DNA from: Labilithrix luteola
GTDB taxonomy: Bacteria > Myxococcota_A > Polyangia > Polyangiales > Polyangiaceae
Assembly (NCBI RefSeq): GCF_001263205.1
Contig: NZ_CP012333.1
Coordinates: forward strand, 5,123,001-5,187,000
Direction of reading: 5' to 3'
Length of the DNA: 64,000 bases
Numbering within the stretch: position 1 is the stretch's first letter; each line of letters opens with the position of its first letter. The notes under the pieces are model-generated. The model made no database searches. It was given only the letters and a program-made list of their open reading frames with translations, and was not told the origin of the DNA. A program made the position numbers and the translations under genes. This document shows, piece after piece, positions 15,438-23,990 of this stretch.

Positions 15438-16885
15438 CCGTTGGGCGTTGCTGCTGCGGGCAAGACCACACGGAGGACGGTGCCGCGACCAGCACCACTC
15501 TCGGCCGTGAGCTTCCCGTCCATGCCGCTGACGATGCCGTGACAGATCGACAGGCCGAGGCCGGTTCCCACCCCGATGGGCTTCGTGGTGAAGAAGGGAT
15601 CGAAGATTCGCGGCATGGCAGTCTCGGGGATGCCCTCGCCGGTGTCGTGGATTTCGATGACGGCCTGCCCGGCCTCGTTCGTGAACGTCACGATGCGAAT
15701 CTCGTTGTTCTCGGTGTTGCCCTCCGGAATCGCCTGGGCTGCGTTGACGAGGAGGTTGACGAAGACCTGCACCAGACGCGACTCGTCCGCGTCGACACGC
15801 GGAATCGGGAGGTAGTCTTTCACGAGCCGCGCACGATGACGGATCTCGTTCATCGCCATGTTGATCGACTGCTCGATCACGGGGCGCACCTCGATCACCG
15901 AGCGCCGCTCCTCTTCCGCCCGGCAGAACGTCTTCAGGCTCCGCACGATCTTGCGGATTCGTTCGCCTCCCTCGAGCGCTTCGCGCGCCATCTGGACGCG
16001 ATCGGCATCACCGCTCTCGATCTGTCCGACCAGGAGCTCGAGGTTGGCGAGCACGTACGCGAGCGGGTTGTTGATCTCGTGCGCGATGCCGGCGGCGAGC
16101 GTGCCAAGCGAAGCCAGACGATCGGCAAGAATCAGCTGGCGCTGCATACGCTCTTGCGCCTCTCGGGCCTGCTTCTCGGCGGTCATATCGCGGAAGACCA
16201 GCACCGCGCCGCTCACGTTTCCCTCCGCGGTCTTCAGCGGGGAGCGGCTGAATGCGATGGGGAGCTTGGTTCCGTCGCGCGCGACGAGGTGCGGGTGCGA
16301 GCCCTCTTCGAGGAGGCGGAATATCTCGTCGAGGGGCTTGCCAACGGCCTCCGCCGAGGTCCAGCCGGTGAGGCGCTCGGCGATGGGATTCATCCGGGCG
16401 ACGGTGCTGTCGGCGCGCGTCGAGATGACACCCTCGGCAATGCTGTTCAGCGTTGCTTCGAGGCTCTCGGTGAGCTCCTGGCGTACGCGCTCGGCCTCCT
16501 TGTCGGCCGTGATGTCGCGTGCAATCGCGTAAACGAGCTGGCGCTCGACATTGGACACCGAGCGCCACTCGAACCAGCGATAGCTACCGTCTTTGCAGCG
16601 GTACCGGTTTCTGGGCGGCGCAATGGGAAGGCCTACGAAGAGCAGCGATCGCGCATCGAGCACCGCCGCGCGATCGTCGGGATGGCAGAACTCGATGAGC
16701 GGCCTGGACATGAGCTCCTCGATCGTCCAACCGAGGGTTCTGGTCCACGACGGATTGAGCCGCTTCCAATAGCCGTCGAAGCCCGCCACGCACAGGTGGT
16801 CGAGCGACATCTCGAAGAACTCGGCGTCGCCAAAGTCACGGTCGCCAGGAGCGCCGTCGCTGTCGCGTGAGCTCTGTTCCACCAC
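15428..16885 (-). CDS. PAS-domain sensor histidine kinase, soluble
   Basis: 485 residues with no transmembrane segment. Two PAS domains come first (about 25-135 with GWTIEEL and FCHPDDRA, and about 150-255 with GWTSAEAVGKPLDEIF), each followed by a PAC-like end. The dimerisation helix holds the phospho-acceptor in LAAGIAHEINNP, and the ATPase has VNLLVNAAQA, DTGEGIPE, FDPFFTTK and GTGLGLS. It should autophosphorylate on His in response to a cytoplasmic signal. No response regulator is adjacent, so it is an orphan kinase. Its 3' end runs into a RibD_C-like relic. Confidence 0.93.
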   Translation of the reverse strand: MVEQSSRDSDGAPGDRDFGDAEFFEMSLDHLCVAGFDGYWKRLNPSWTRTLGWTIEELMSRPLIEFCHPDDRAAVLDARSLLFVGLPIAPPRNRYRCKDGSYRWFEWRSVSNVERQLVYAIARDITADKEAERVRQELTESLEATLNSIAEGVISTRADSTVARMNPIAERLTGWTSAEAVGKPLDEIFRLLEEGSHPHLVARDGTKLPIAFSRSPLKTAEGNVSGAVLVFRDMTAEKQAREAQERMQRQLILADRLASLGTLAAGIAHEINNPLAYVLANLELLVGQIESGDADRVQMAREALEGGERIRKIVRSLKTFCRAEEERRSVIEVRPVIEQSINMAMNEIRHRARLVKDYLPIPRVDADESRLVQVFVNLLVNAAQAIPEGNTENNEIRIVTFTNEAGQAVIEIHDTGEGIPETAMPRIFDPFFTTKPIGVGTGLGLSICHGIVSGMDGKLTAESGAGRGTVLRVVLPAAATPNGGP

Positions 16886-17070
16886 CGTTTGGAAACGCTA
16901 CCACGGAGAGCTCCGACGACGACGCCATCCGCGGGGGCGAGACACAAACTCTCGCTCGTCTGGAGCTCTTCGGTGGCACCTGGTCGCGAGGTCGCGAGAT
17001 CGTAGCTGCCGACCAGGAGATCCGGTGCCGTCGTGGTCGATCAGGAGAGCGCACGGGTCCGCTTAGAGCT

Positions 17071-17694
17071 TCACCGCCCAAGCACGAAGACATCCCCGTC
17101 ACTGGCCCACTCGCCGAAACTCAACGGGGCCCCGGCCTCACGGGCGCGGATCGAGCTCTTGCCGATATGCGCGAAGACGAGCCGCCGTACGCCGCTGCGC
17201 TCTGCCTCGCGAGCAACGTCGATCACGGCCATATGGCCGCCGACGCCTCCCGTCAAACGCACCGGCTGGGCGAAGCTCGACGCCTCGGCGAACATCAGGT
17301 CGACGGCGCTGACCCACCGGGGGAAACGAAAGAACTCGGGCGCCCAAGCGCAACGGAGCATGCGACCACGGGAGGTCACCTCGATGAGGTAGCCGAAGGC
17401 GGCGTGCGACGTGTGCACCACCGGACGCGGTCGGATGACGAGACCGTCGGCCTTCCAGGTCGCGACCTTGGGCTCGAGGCCCCGCCCGCGTGCGAGCCTG
17501 CGAATTGCAGCGATGAGCTCGCAATGCTCGTCGGTGACGAGCCACGCATCAAGTCGTCCGGGAGGAGGAGCTGCGCCCGGGCCTCCGTCGATCACGACGC
17601 GATGAGCGCCAAAACGAACGAGTAGACCTGCTGGAGCGTAGCGCGGCGAGCGCATGGCGCCGACGCCGAGGAGCTCGAGGCCGAGTCTCTTCAT
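17071..17694 (-). CDS. Metallo-beta-lactamase-fold protein with altered metal motif
   Basis: 207 residues from ATG 17694; ATGs at 17733 and 17757 are alternatives. The fold signature is clear at the start: LELLGVGAMRSPRYAPAG, then LVRFGAHRVVIDGGPGA. The usual HxHxDH block is replaced by VTDEHCELIAAI. Later blocks HTSHAAFGYLI, VDLMFAEASSF and FAHIGK retain a possible His and Asp/Glu. Metal binding may be reduced or different. It is divergent from the phosphoribosyltransferase fusion gene, with only 61 bp between starts, which suggests a shared promoter region. The substrate is unknown. Confidence 0.7.
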   Translation of the reverse strand: MKRLGLELLGVGAMRSPRYAPAGLLVRFGAHRVVIDGGPGAAPPPGRLDAWLVTDEHCELIAAIRRLARGRGLEPKVATWKADGLVIRPRPVVHTSHAAFGYLIEVTSRGRMLRCAWAPEFFRFPRWVSAVDLMFAEASSFAQPVRLTGGVGGHMAVIDVAREAERSGVRRLVFAHIGKSSIRAREAGAPLSFGEWASDGDVFVLGR

Positions 17695-17755
17695 CGCTGT
17701 CGTCCGTTGGGCAGAGCAGAAGGCATTCGGCATCGAAGTTGTATGAAGCCGACTC

Positions 17756-19120
17756 ATGAGGCCGCGTAGACTCTTCCGCGATCGGACGGATGCCGGCCAG
17801 ATCCTCGCCCGTCACCTGCAAAGATACCGCGATGCATATCCCATTATCTTGGGGCTCCCGCGAGGTGGGGTGCCGGTCGCCTACGAGATTGCCCGCGCGC
17901 TCGAAGCGCCGCTCGACGTGTGCGTCGTCCGCAAGATCGGCGCGCCGATCCAACCCGAGCTCGGCATTGGCGCGGTGTCGGAAGAGGGCGCGCTGCACGT
18001 CGATCGCGGGACCATGCGCCAGGTCGGCGTCTCGGAGGAAGAGCTCGCGGACCTGATCGCGGAGAAACGCGCCGAGGTTGACGAGCGCGTTCAAACGTTC
18101 CGACGAGGCGCGCCGCCGCTCGATGTAACGGGCAGAACCGTCATCGTCGTCGACGATGGGGTTGCGACGGGCGGCACCGCTCGCGCGGCGTTGCAAGCCC
18201 TGCGTGCCCGCGGTGCCGGCAGAGTCGTCCTCGCCGTGCCCGTCGGCGCATCCGATTCGCTCGACGAGCTTGCGTCGGTCGCGGACGAGATCGTGTGTCC
18301 TCATCCCGAGGCGTTCTTCATGGCGGTTGGCCTGTGGTACGAGGACTTCACGACCACGACGGACGATGACGTCGTCGAGCTTCTCGATCACGCGAGAGCC
18401 GAACGAGAAAGGACCGGAGCCCCGCGCATGAAATCGGAGCGCGTTCGGGTGCCCGTCGACCGCGACGTTCGAATACCTCTCGGCAAAGAGGTGCTCGAGG
18501 GGCGACTCACGATTCCGGGCGACGCGCGCGGTCTCGTCCTCTTCGCACATGGCAGCGGGAGCTCCCGGCATAGCCCGCGCAACCAGCGCGTCGCGGCGGA
18601 GCTCCGGCGTTCGGGCCTGGGCACGCTCCTGCTCGATCTCCTGACGCTGGAAGAGGAGCGCATCGACGCCGAAACCATGCACCTTCGTTTCGACATCGGG
18701 CTTCTCGCGGCGCGCCTCGTCGTCGCTACGGATTGGGTACGCGAGCAGAGTGAGACAGAGGAGCGTCGGCTCGGCTATTTCGGCGCGAGCACGGGGGCAG
18801 CAGCGGCTCTCGTGGCGGCGGCCGAGCGCCCCGGGATCGTGCATGCGGTCGTATCGAGGGGCGGGCGTCCGGATCTTGCGGAGGCGTCGCTTGCTTCCGT
18901 CAGGGCACCGACGCTGCTGCTCGTGGGAGGCTTCGACGTCCAAGTGCTCCAGCTGAATCGCGAAGCGTTCGAGCAGCTCGCGTGCGTGAAGGAGCTCGAA
19001 ATTGTTCCGGGCGCAACGCACCTGTTCGAAGAGCCGGGCGCGCTCGAGCACGTCGCGCAATCGGCTGCGCGCTGGTTCGTGCGCCACATGGGCGCCAGCG
19101 CGCTCGAGGCGGCTGGCTAA
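17756..19120 (+). CDS. Phosphoribosyltransferase fused to an alpha/beta hydrolase
   Basis: 454 residues with two domains. Residues about 1-215 are a type I phosphoribosyltransferase: ILGLPRGGVPVAYEIA at the N-terminus and the PRPP loop VIVVDDGVATGGTARAA near residue 135. Residues about 225-450 are an alpha/beta hydrolase of the dienelactone-hydrolase type: FAHGSGSSRHSPRN for the oxyanion region, a GASTGAAAAL nucleophile elbow with Ser, an Asp in VGGFD and a His in GATHLFEE. The fusion recurs in bacteria, but its substrate is not established. It converges on and overlaps the CapA gene by 4 bp. Confidence 0.9.
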   Translation: MRPRRLFRDRTDAGQILARHLQRYRDAYPIILGLPRGGVPVAYEIARALEAPLDVCVVRKIGAPIQPELGIGAVSEEGALHVDRGTMRQVGVSEEELADLIAEKRAEVDERVQTFRRGAPPLDVTGRTVIVVDDGVATGGTARAALQALRARGAGRVVLAVPVGASDSLDELASVADEIVCPHPEAFFMAVGLWYEDFTTTTDDDVVELLDHARAERERTGAPRMKSERVRVPVDRDVRIPLGKEVLEGRLTIPGDARGLVLFAHGSGSSRHSPRNQRVAAELRRSGLGTLLLDLLTLEEERIDAETMHLRFDIGLLAARLVVATDWVREQSETEERRLGYFGASTGAAAALVAAAERPGIVHAVVSRGGRPDLAEASLASVRAPTLLLVGGFDVQVLQLNREAFEQLACVKELEIVPGATHLFEEPGALEHVAQSAARWFVRHMGASALEAAG

Positions 19121-20229
19121 GGACGCCGGGCTCGAGCCGGCGTCACGAGGCTCCCATCCTCGAGAAGCGCAATCTTCGTGTCGAACCGCTGACACGCTCG
19201 AACGAGCGGCTCCGATTCTGCCCGCGTAGCGCGCTCGAGGCGCATCTTGCGCAAGCGGAAGGGCACGATCCGAAGCGCGACGAAGCTCGAACCTCGATCG
19301 GTGACTTCGAAGGTCGTGAAGTACATCGGGCTCAGGGCGGGACGGAAGGCTTCATACCCGTGGATTCCCTCGTAGTCGGTCATGAAGTCGCCACAGCCGT
19401 AGAAGATCGGTTTGCCCCTGTAGACCTCGATAGCGCGTGGGTGGTGTGACGAGTGACCGTGGACGACGTCGATGCCGCCATCGACGAGCGCGTGCGCGAA
19501 ACGGACATGCTCGTCGGGTATTTCGTATCCCCAGTTCGTTCCCCAGTGAATCGATACGACAACGACATCTCCGAGCTGCCTCGCGAGGGCGGCGCGTTCG
19601 ACGATCGTGTCAGCCTCGTTAGGCCCGAGATCGTGAAGGACAGCAATTCCGGGCACGTCATGCTTTGCTGCCCAGGACGAGGGGATGCCGCTCGAGACGT
19701 GTCCCACGGCGAAGACTACGACACGGCCGCCGCTGCCCGTCGCGACGATCGCGGGAGCTTCTGCCTCGAGGGCCGTTCGCCCGGCACCGACCGTCCTCAT
19801 TCCTGCTCCGCACAGGCAGTCGAGGGTTTCGACGAGGCCGCCGTACCCCCAGTCGAGCACGTGATTGTTGGCGAGAACGCAAACGTCGATTCCGAGCGCG
19901 GTGAGGCACTCCACATTGGCCGGATGCATCCGGTAGTTGATGTCCTTGTCAGGCCATGCATCCTCGCTCGTCGTCACGGCCGTTTCGAGGTTCACGATCC
20001 GCGCGTCGGGTCGGACGCGCCCGAGCTCAGCGAGCGCATCCCCCCAGATGTACGCAAAGTCGACAGGGCGCGCGATGCGACCGCTCGCACGCTCGGCGAG
20101 CTCGACGTATTCGCGCGCGTCTCGCAACCACGGCTCATAGAGCTGCGGTTTTGACGGCGTTGGAAGGATCTGATCGATACCCCGCCCCGTCATGACATCG
20201 CCGCAGAGGAAGAGCTCGCACCGAGCCAT
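19117..20229 (-). CDS. CapA-family metallophosphatase-like protein
   Basis: 370 residues if started at ATG 20229, right before the domain; an ATG at 20256 is possible. The CapA/PGA_cap fold starts with LFLCGDVMTGRGID, then DARIVNLETAVTTSED, ALGIDVCVLANNHVLDWG, VVVSIHWGTNWGYE and DVVHGHSSHHPRAIEVY, giving the Asp, Asn and His residues of a dinuclear metal site. Related proteins take part in poly-gamma-glutamate capsule synthesis, but many bacterial homologues are stand-alone. There is no capB or capC nearby and no signal peptide, so a capsule role is unlikely. Confidence 0.9.
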   Translation of the reverse strand: MARCELFLCGDVMTGRGIDQILPTPSKPQLYEPWLRDAREYVELAERASGRIARPVDFAYIWGDALAELGRVRPDARIVNLETAVTTSEDAWPDKDINYRMHPANVECLTALGIDVCVLANNHVLDWGYGGLVETLDCLCGAGMRTVGAGRTALEAEAPAIVATGSGGRVVVFAVGHVSSGIPSSWAAKHDVPGIAVLHDLGPNEADTIVERAALARQLGDVVVVSIHWGTNWGYEIPDEHVRFAHALVDGGIDVVHGHSSHHPRAIEVYRGKPIFYGCGDFMTDYEGIHGYEAFRPALSPMYFTTFEVTDRGSSFVALRIVPFRLRKMRLERATRAESEPLVRACQRFDTKIALLEDGSLVTPARARRP

Positions 20230-20290
20230 GACGTAATCCGCTGCTGCATTGCGCATACCCGCACGAGGCCTGCCACTGCGAGTGGGAAAG

Positions 20291-20587
20291 TCACCCGCGC
20301 AGACGACCGTCGATGACGTGCTCGAGATAGCGGCGACAATCGCCAACGCGTTCCCGCTCCTCGTCGGTCACGCTGCCGGTTGGCAGCGTCTCGATTGTTC
20401 TCAGCGCTCTGAGCAGTTCACCCAAGCACTCCGTCAGGGAGCTGCACGGGTAGAGGGGCCAAACGGGCAGGACCCAGCCAAGCGGTTCGAGACATCGCCG
20501 CTCGCACCATCCGTCGATAAGCTTGTCGAGCACTCGCGCGAGCGCCTTCTCCGTCCGGATGGTGCCGAAGAGCTCCGAGGATCTCAC
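20291..20587 (-). CDS. Hypothetical protein
   Basis: About 98 residues if translation starts at GTG 20587; earlier GTG or TTG codons up to 20683 are possible. The sequence looks protein-like: an amphipathic helix (TEKALARVLDKLIDGWCERR), a Trp/Pro/Leu-rich middle (PLGWVLPVWPLYPC) and C-terminal helices. No family is recognised and no signal peptide is seen. It lies upstream of the CapA-family gene on the same strand and may be co-transcribed with it. Confidence 0.5.
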   Translation of the reverse strand: MRSSELFGTIRTEKALARVLDKLIDGWCERRCLEPLGWVLPVWPLYPCSSLTECLGELLRALRTIETLPTGSVTDEERERVGDCRRYLEHVIDGRLRG

Positions 20588-20773
20588 CCTGGCATCGTAC
20601 ACCGCGGACACAGGGCCCTGGCACTTTCGCTGGGAAAAAGTGACGCGGCTCGACGAGCGGCTTTCCGTAGGCACCTGGGACAACGACTCGTTTCGACCGC
20701 GCCGAATGCGCGCCTCGACGTTCGTCTAAGGCGAACCGTAGATACAGGACTTGCGTTGATAGACTGCCGGCAG

Positions 20774-21076
20774 ATGACTTCCCGGGATGCGAACAGGTCG
20801 ACCACGATGAACCCCCAGCTCTCACCCGAAGAATGTGCCGCCTGTTTGGAGATCCTCTACCGAGGTCTCGTTCAAATTCGGAATTTGAGCGCCGCGGGGG
20901 ACTCGGCTCGGGCGGAGGCCATCGCCGATGCGTTGCACAATCTCCCTCATCTGCTGAGGACCGGACCTCAGCGCGGCTGGGACGTCGCGACGTTCCGCAA
21001 CCTGTTTCTCGAGCCGCTCATCGAGCGATATCCCGATCTCGCGTGGCTCACGCAGCCGTTGGACGAGCTGACATGA
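20774..21076 (+). CDS. Small hypothetical protein
   Basis: 100 residues from ATG 20774, or 89 from ATG 20807. The mature part starts at LSPEECAACLEILYRGL and is all helical, with Leu-rich faces (ALHNLPHLL, FLEPLIERYPDLAWL). No family is recognised. Its codon use matches the neighbours, and it is divergent from the hypothetical gene at 20291-20587. Probably real but unplaced. Confidence 0.5.
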   Translation: MTSRDANRSTTMNPQLSPEECAACLEILYRGLVQIRNLSAAGDSARAEAIADALHNLPHLLRTGPQRGWDVATFRNLFLEPLIERYPDLAWLTQPLDELT

Positions 21077-21201
21077 CGCCATGTCGGTGATGAGGGCATC
21101 GAGGACACCGCGATGGCGCTTGATTCATCCCAAGCCAACGGCACGACGTCGAACGGCGAGGTACCCTTCGCACTGACCATGCGGTGGTCGGAGGTTGGGC
21201 G

Positions 21202-21981
21202 GTGAAGCGTCGGCAGTTCTGGATCATGGTAACTAGCGTCGCACCAGCAGCTCCGGTGCTTGGCGTTGTCTTCTTGTTGGTTCCGAGCGTCTTCATCCTG
21301 CTGCAAGTCTTGCCGCCTCGGGTCCTGCCGTTGGTGGTCGTCCCACTCTTCCTCGTTGTGGCGATTGGCTGTCAATTCACGGCAAGATTGGACGTCGGCG
21401 AGGACGGCTTTTCGATGTCTTGGTTTGGGCGGTTCGAGAGGTTCGTTCCGTATTCCGAGGTCTCCGCCGTCTCCACAGAGTTTCGATGGACACAACCCAA
21501 CTGTCGAGTTGTGGTCAAATGTCGAAATTGGTCCACCTTCTACATTCCGGTCGCTACCTGGCAAGGGGCGGAGAAGATCAAGGAAGCTCTTCGCGAAGCC
21601 GTCGAAGCGTCGCGTCCTCCCGCGAAGCCATTGGAGGTCGGACCCGTGCCGGAGATGGCCGTGCTTCACCGTGGTGACCGAAGCGCCAAAGGATGGGTCG
21701 CTCACCTTCGACGAATCGGTGACGGCGGGATGCCACGCGGGGGAAGTCCTCCACGCGAAGCACTGTGGACCATGGTTCAACATCCTGACGCGCCTCCTCG
21801 CGTCCGCATCGCAGCCACCGTTGCGCTCACGGGGGCATCCGCAACCGAAGCTGATCGCGTTCGGCTCGCCGAGCTCGCGAGCGACTTGGCGGATTCGCCG
21901 ATTGGTTACGAGATGCAGTTGGTTCTCGATGACGATGCGGAGCTGGCCGAGGTGCTCGTCGCGCTCCCCGACCGTCTTTGA
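21202..21981 (+). CDS. Membrane protein with PH-like domain and helical C-terminus
   Basis: 259 residues from GTG 21202, set by GGAGG seven bases upstream; GTG 21184 is also open. Two transmembrane segments span about residues 8-60, followed by a PH-like strand set (ARLDVGEDGFSMSWFGRFER, FVPYSEVSAVST) as in small bacterial PH-domain membrane proteins. The C-terminal 100 residues are Ala/Leu-rich helices with PPRVRIAATVALTGA, resembling one or two HEAT-like repeats. The function is unknown. Confidence 0.65.
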   Translation: MKRRQFWIMVTSVAPAAPVLGVVFLLVPSVFILLQVLPPRVLPLVVVPLFLVVAIGCQFTARLDVGEDGFSMSWFGRFERFVPYSEVSAVSTEFRWTQPNCRVVVKCRNWSTFYIPVATWQGAEKIKEALREAVEASRPPAKPLEVGPVPEMAVLHRGDRSAKGWVAHLRRIGDGGMPRGGSPPREALWTMVQHPDAPPRVRIAATVALTGASATEADRVRLAELASDLADSPIGYEMQLVLDDDAELAEVLVALPDRL

Positions 21982-22078
21982 GCGAGCGGTCGACGCGGAG
22001 ATGAAGACGCGACAGCGATGGTCGCGATGGACATCATCGGCGGTCGGCAGGCCACGGTGATGGGAGTCGATTCGGGGG

Positions 22079-22207
22079 GCGCTGGGCGAGCCTGCGGGGG
22101 TGGCAGGCATTGCTGCCGTCCTGGAGCACGCACCATTGTTCGAAGGGCTCGACGTCGCAACCATCGTTGCAGGTAGCAACATCACGCCCGAGCAGCTGCG
22201 CGCGTGA
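22079..22207 (+). pseudogene. C-terminal remnant of a PLP-dependent threonine/serine dehydratase-like enzyme
   Basis: A short frame reads GALGEPAGVAGIAAVLEHAP, then FEGLDVATIVAGSNITPEQL and stops. This is the C-terminal signature of fold-type II PLP lyases, including the Ser/Gly-rich phosphate-site strand near the end. No upstream part of the gene is present. The rest of the 22208-22390 gap is non-coding. Confidence 0.65.
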
Positions 22208-22390
22208 GGGATTCCCTGAGGGCACGGAGTCGGGCTTTTGTCGAAATCCGACATCTCGCCTATCGGCGGAAGATTGGAGACTTTGTCCTCTACGTAAAAA
22301 CCGCAGGCGCTTCGACTCTCGAACGCCCTTGCGCTTACGAGCCATTCCCGATGAACCTGAACGATGAGGGGGATCCGGAGGAGGGTTTCG

Positions 22391-23308
22391 ATGAAGATGT
22401 TCAAGGCGCTCTTGCTGCTTGCTTTGACGACGGTGGCTTGCACGAGCGAGCTCGGAGACTCGCGTAACGGGACGGACGAAGACTCGCTGGGAACGGCGAC
22501 GCAGGCCTTGGGCTGCGCGCCCGATATTCATCGCGTGACGCTCAATACGGGCGTGACGCTCTCGTATCTCGAACAAGGCGATCGCGATGGTGAGCCCGTG
22601 ATCTTCCTTCACGGCTATTCGGACTCCCATCACTCGTTCGACTTGAACCTGCCGCTCTTGCCGAGTCGCTATCACGTCTATGCCCTCGATCAACGAGGCC
22701 ACGGTGATTCGTCGAAGCCCGCGTGCTGCTACACGCAGGCCGACTTCGCCGGCGACGTGATCGCGTTCATGGATAAGCTCGGTATCCACAAAGCGTCGCT
22801 CGTCGGGCACTCGATGGGCTCGCTCATCGCTCACAAGGTGGCTGTCAACGCGCCGAATCGGATCAAGAAGCTGGTCCTCGTCGGCTCGGGGCCCACGCTC
22901 GTGGGCAATCCCGGAGCGCTGAGCTTCGCGCCGGACGTCGAGGCACTGACCGATCCGGTCGACCCCGACTTCGTTTACGCGTTCCAGTCGAGCACGTTCT
23001 ATCGGCCCATTCCGTCGTCGTACTTGGACACGGCGGTTTCGGAGAGCCTGAAACTGCCGGCGACCGTATGGCAACAAGCGCTCAACGGAATGCTCGTCGA
23101 AGATCACACGTCCGACCTCCATCGCATCAAGGCCAAGACTCTGATCGTCTGGGGAGATCAGGACGTCTTCTTCGATGCCGCGGCCGAGCAGACGCTCGAC
23201 ACCCAGATCCCCCACTCCAAGCTCGTGGTGTATCCGCAGACCGGTCACGGTTTGCACGCCGAGCAGCCCGCAAAGTTCGTGAAGGACCTGAAGAACTTCC
23301 TCGACTGA
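22391..23308 (+). CDS. Alpha/beta-hydrolase lipoprotein, copy 1
   Basis: 305 residues from ATG 22391, after a GGAGGAGG site. The signal peptide is Lys-rich then Leu/Ala, ending in TVAC. The mature protein is a haloperoxidase-like alpha/beta hydrolase: FLHGYSDSHHSFD for the oxyanion loop, DQRGHGDS, the nucleophile elbow VGHSMGSLIAH, the acid in WGDQDVF and the base in TGHGLHAEQP. A CC pair near residue 110 may form a disulfide. It is nearly identical to the gene at 25140-26057, with about 20 differences by eye. The substrate is unknown. Confidence 0.9.
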   Translation: MKMFKALLLLALTTVACTSELGDSRNGTDEDSLGTATQALGCAPDIHRVTLNTGVTLSYLEQGDRDGEPVIFLHGYSDSHHSFDLNLPLLPSRYHVYALDQRGHGDSSKPACCYTQADFAGDVIAFMDKLGIHKASLVGHSMGSLIAHKVAVNAPNRIKKLVLVGSGPTLVGNPGALSFAPDVEALTDPVDPDFVYAFQSSTFYRPIPSSYLDTAVSESLKLPATVWQQALNGMLVEDHTSDLHRIKAKTLIVWGDQDVFFDAAAEQTLDTQIPHSKLVVYPQTGHGLHAEQPAKFVKDLKNFLD

Positions 23309-23332
23309 CGTGTAGCGCTTAGGTCGGCTCGC

Positions 23333-23360
23333 CCCCTCGAGCGTCATCGCGCTCGGGGGG
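23333..23360. terminator. Stem-loop after hydrolase copy 1
   Basis: Arms CCCCTCGAGCG and CGCTCGGGGG pair over 11 bp with a T-G wobble around a 6-nt loop, 25 bp after the stop codon. The same stem, with other wobble changes, follows copy 2, which supports a conserved structure. Confidence 0.6.
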
Positions 23361-23390
23361 CGGCGAGGATTCTCGCGCCCCTGGACAGGA

Positions 23391-23406
23391 TAGACGTATA
23401 CGTCTA
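23391..23406. promoter_or_regulatory. Perfect 16-bp palindrome upstream of padR-like gene
   Basis: TAGACGTATACGTCTA is fully self-complementary and lies 12 bp before the GTG start of the PadR-type regulator. PadR dimers bind such dyads over their own promoters. The site is a strong candidate autoregulatory operator. Confidence 0.7.
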
Positions 23407-23417
23407 AATGACGGGCG

Positions 23418-23990
23418 GTGCCGCTCGACGCTCTAGCGAATCCACTGGTCGTGCCGCTGCTGGGTTTGCTTCTCGAAGCGCCGGCGCATCCCTACGAGCT
23501 GACCACCCGCTTGCAGCAGCGATACGGAGCCGAAATGGCGCGGCGGAGCTCGGTCACCACACTCGTGGGGTCACTTGCCGAGGCCGGACTCATCGCTGCG
23601 CGACGCGCAGAACGTGTCGACAAGCGCCCTCTTCGCACGCCCTACCGACTGACGGCGAAGGGCACGAGCGAGCTGCGGAGACGCATCGAAGAGCAGGTCC
23701 TGAGGAGCCCGGCGGGGTCCACTCAGCTGACGACTTCGCTCGCGTATATCGGGCTGCTGTCACGCGAGATCGCTGCATCGACGCTTCGGACGAGGAGCGC
23801 TCGACTCCGCCGAGAGAAGGATGCGCTACCCGAGATGGTCGACGGGATCGCCGAAATTCACATGATCGAAGTCGCCTACTGGCGGACGATGCTCACCGCC
23901 GAGATTCGATGGCTCGATACGCTCGAGCGGCGCATTGGCACCGACGACATCGATTGGCCCGGCGCACGAAAAGGGGAGGTCTTGGAGTGA
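23418..23990 (+). CDS. PadR-family transcriptional regulator
   Basis: 190 residues from a GTG. The N-terminal winged helix has VVPLLGLLLEAPAHPYELTT, RSSVTTLVGSLAEAGLI and a wing with TPYRLTAKGTSELRRRI, as in PadR repressors. The C-terminal 90 residues are the dimerising helices (LRREKDALPEMVDGIAEIH, WRTMLTAEIRWLDTLERR). PadR proteins sense phenolics, drugs or other small molecules and repress an adjacent gene. The palindrome upstream fits autoregulation. It overlaps the next gene by 4 bp (GTGA), so the two form an operon. Confidence 0.87.
   Translation: MPLDALANPLVVPLLGLLLEAPAHPYELTTRLQQRYGAEMARRSSVTTLVGSLAEAGLIAARRAERVDKRPLRTPYRLTAKGTSELRRRIEEQVLRSPAGSTQLTTSLAYIGLLSREIAASTLRTRSARLRREKDALPEMVDGIAEIHMIEVAYWRTMLTAEIRWLDTLERRIGTDDIDWPGARKGEVLE

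Noticed and set aside
17549..19195. 548-codon minus-strand frame over the phosphoribosyltransferase fusion
   Set aside because: Antisense shadow; the plus-strand product has two complete domains.
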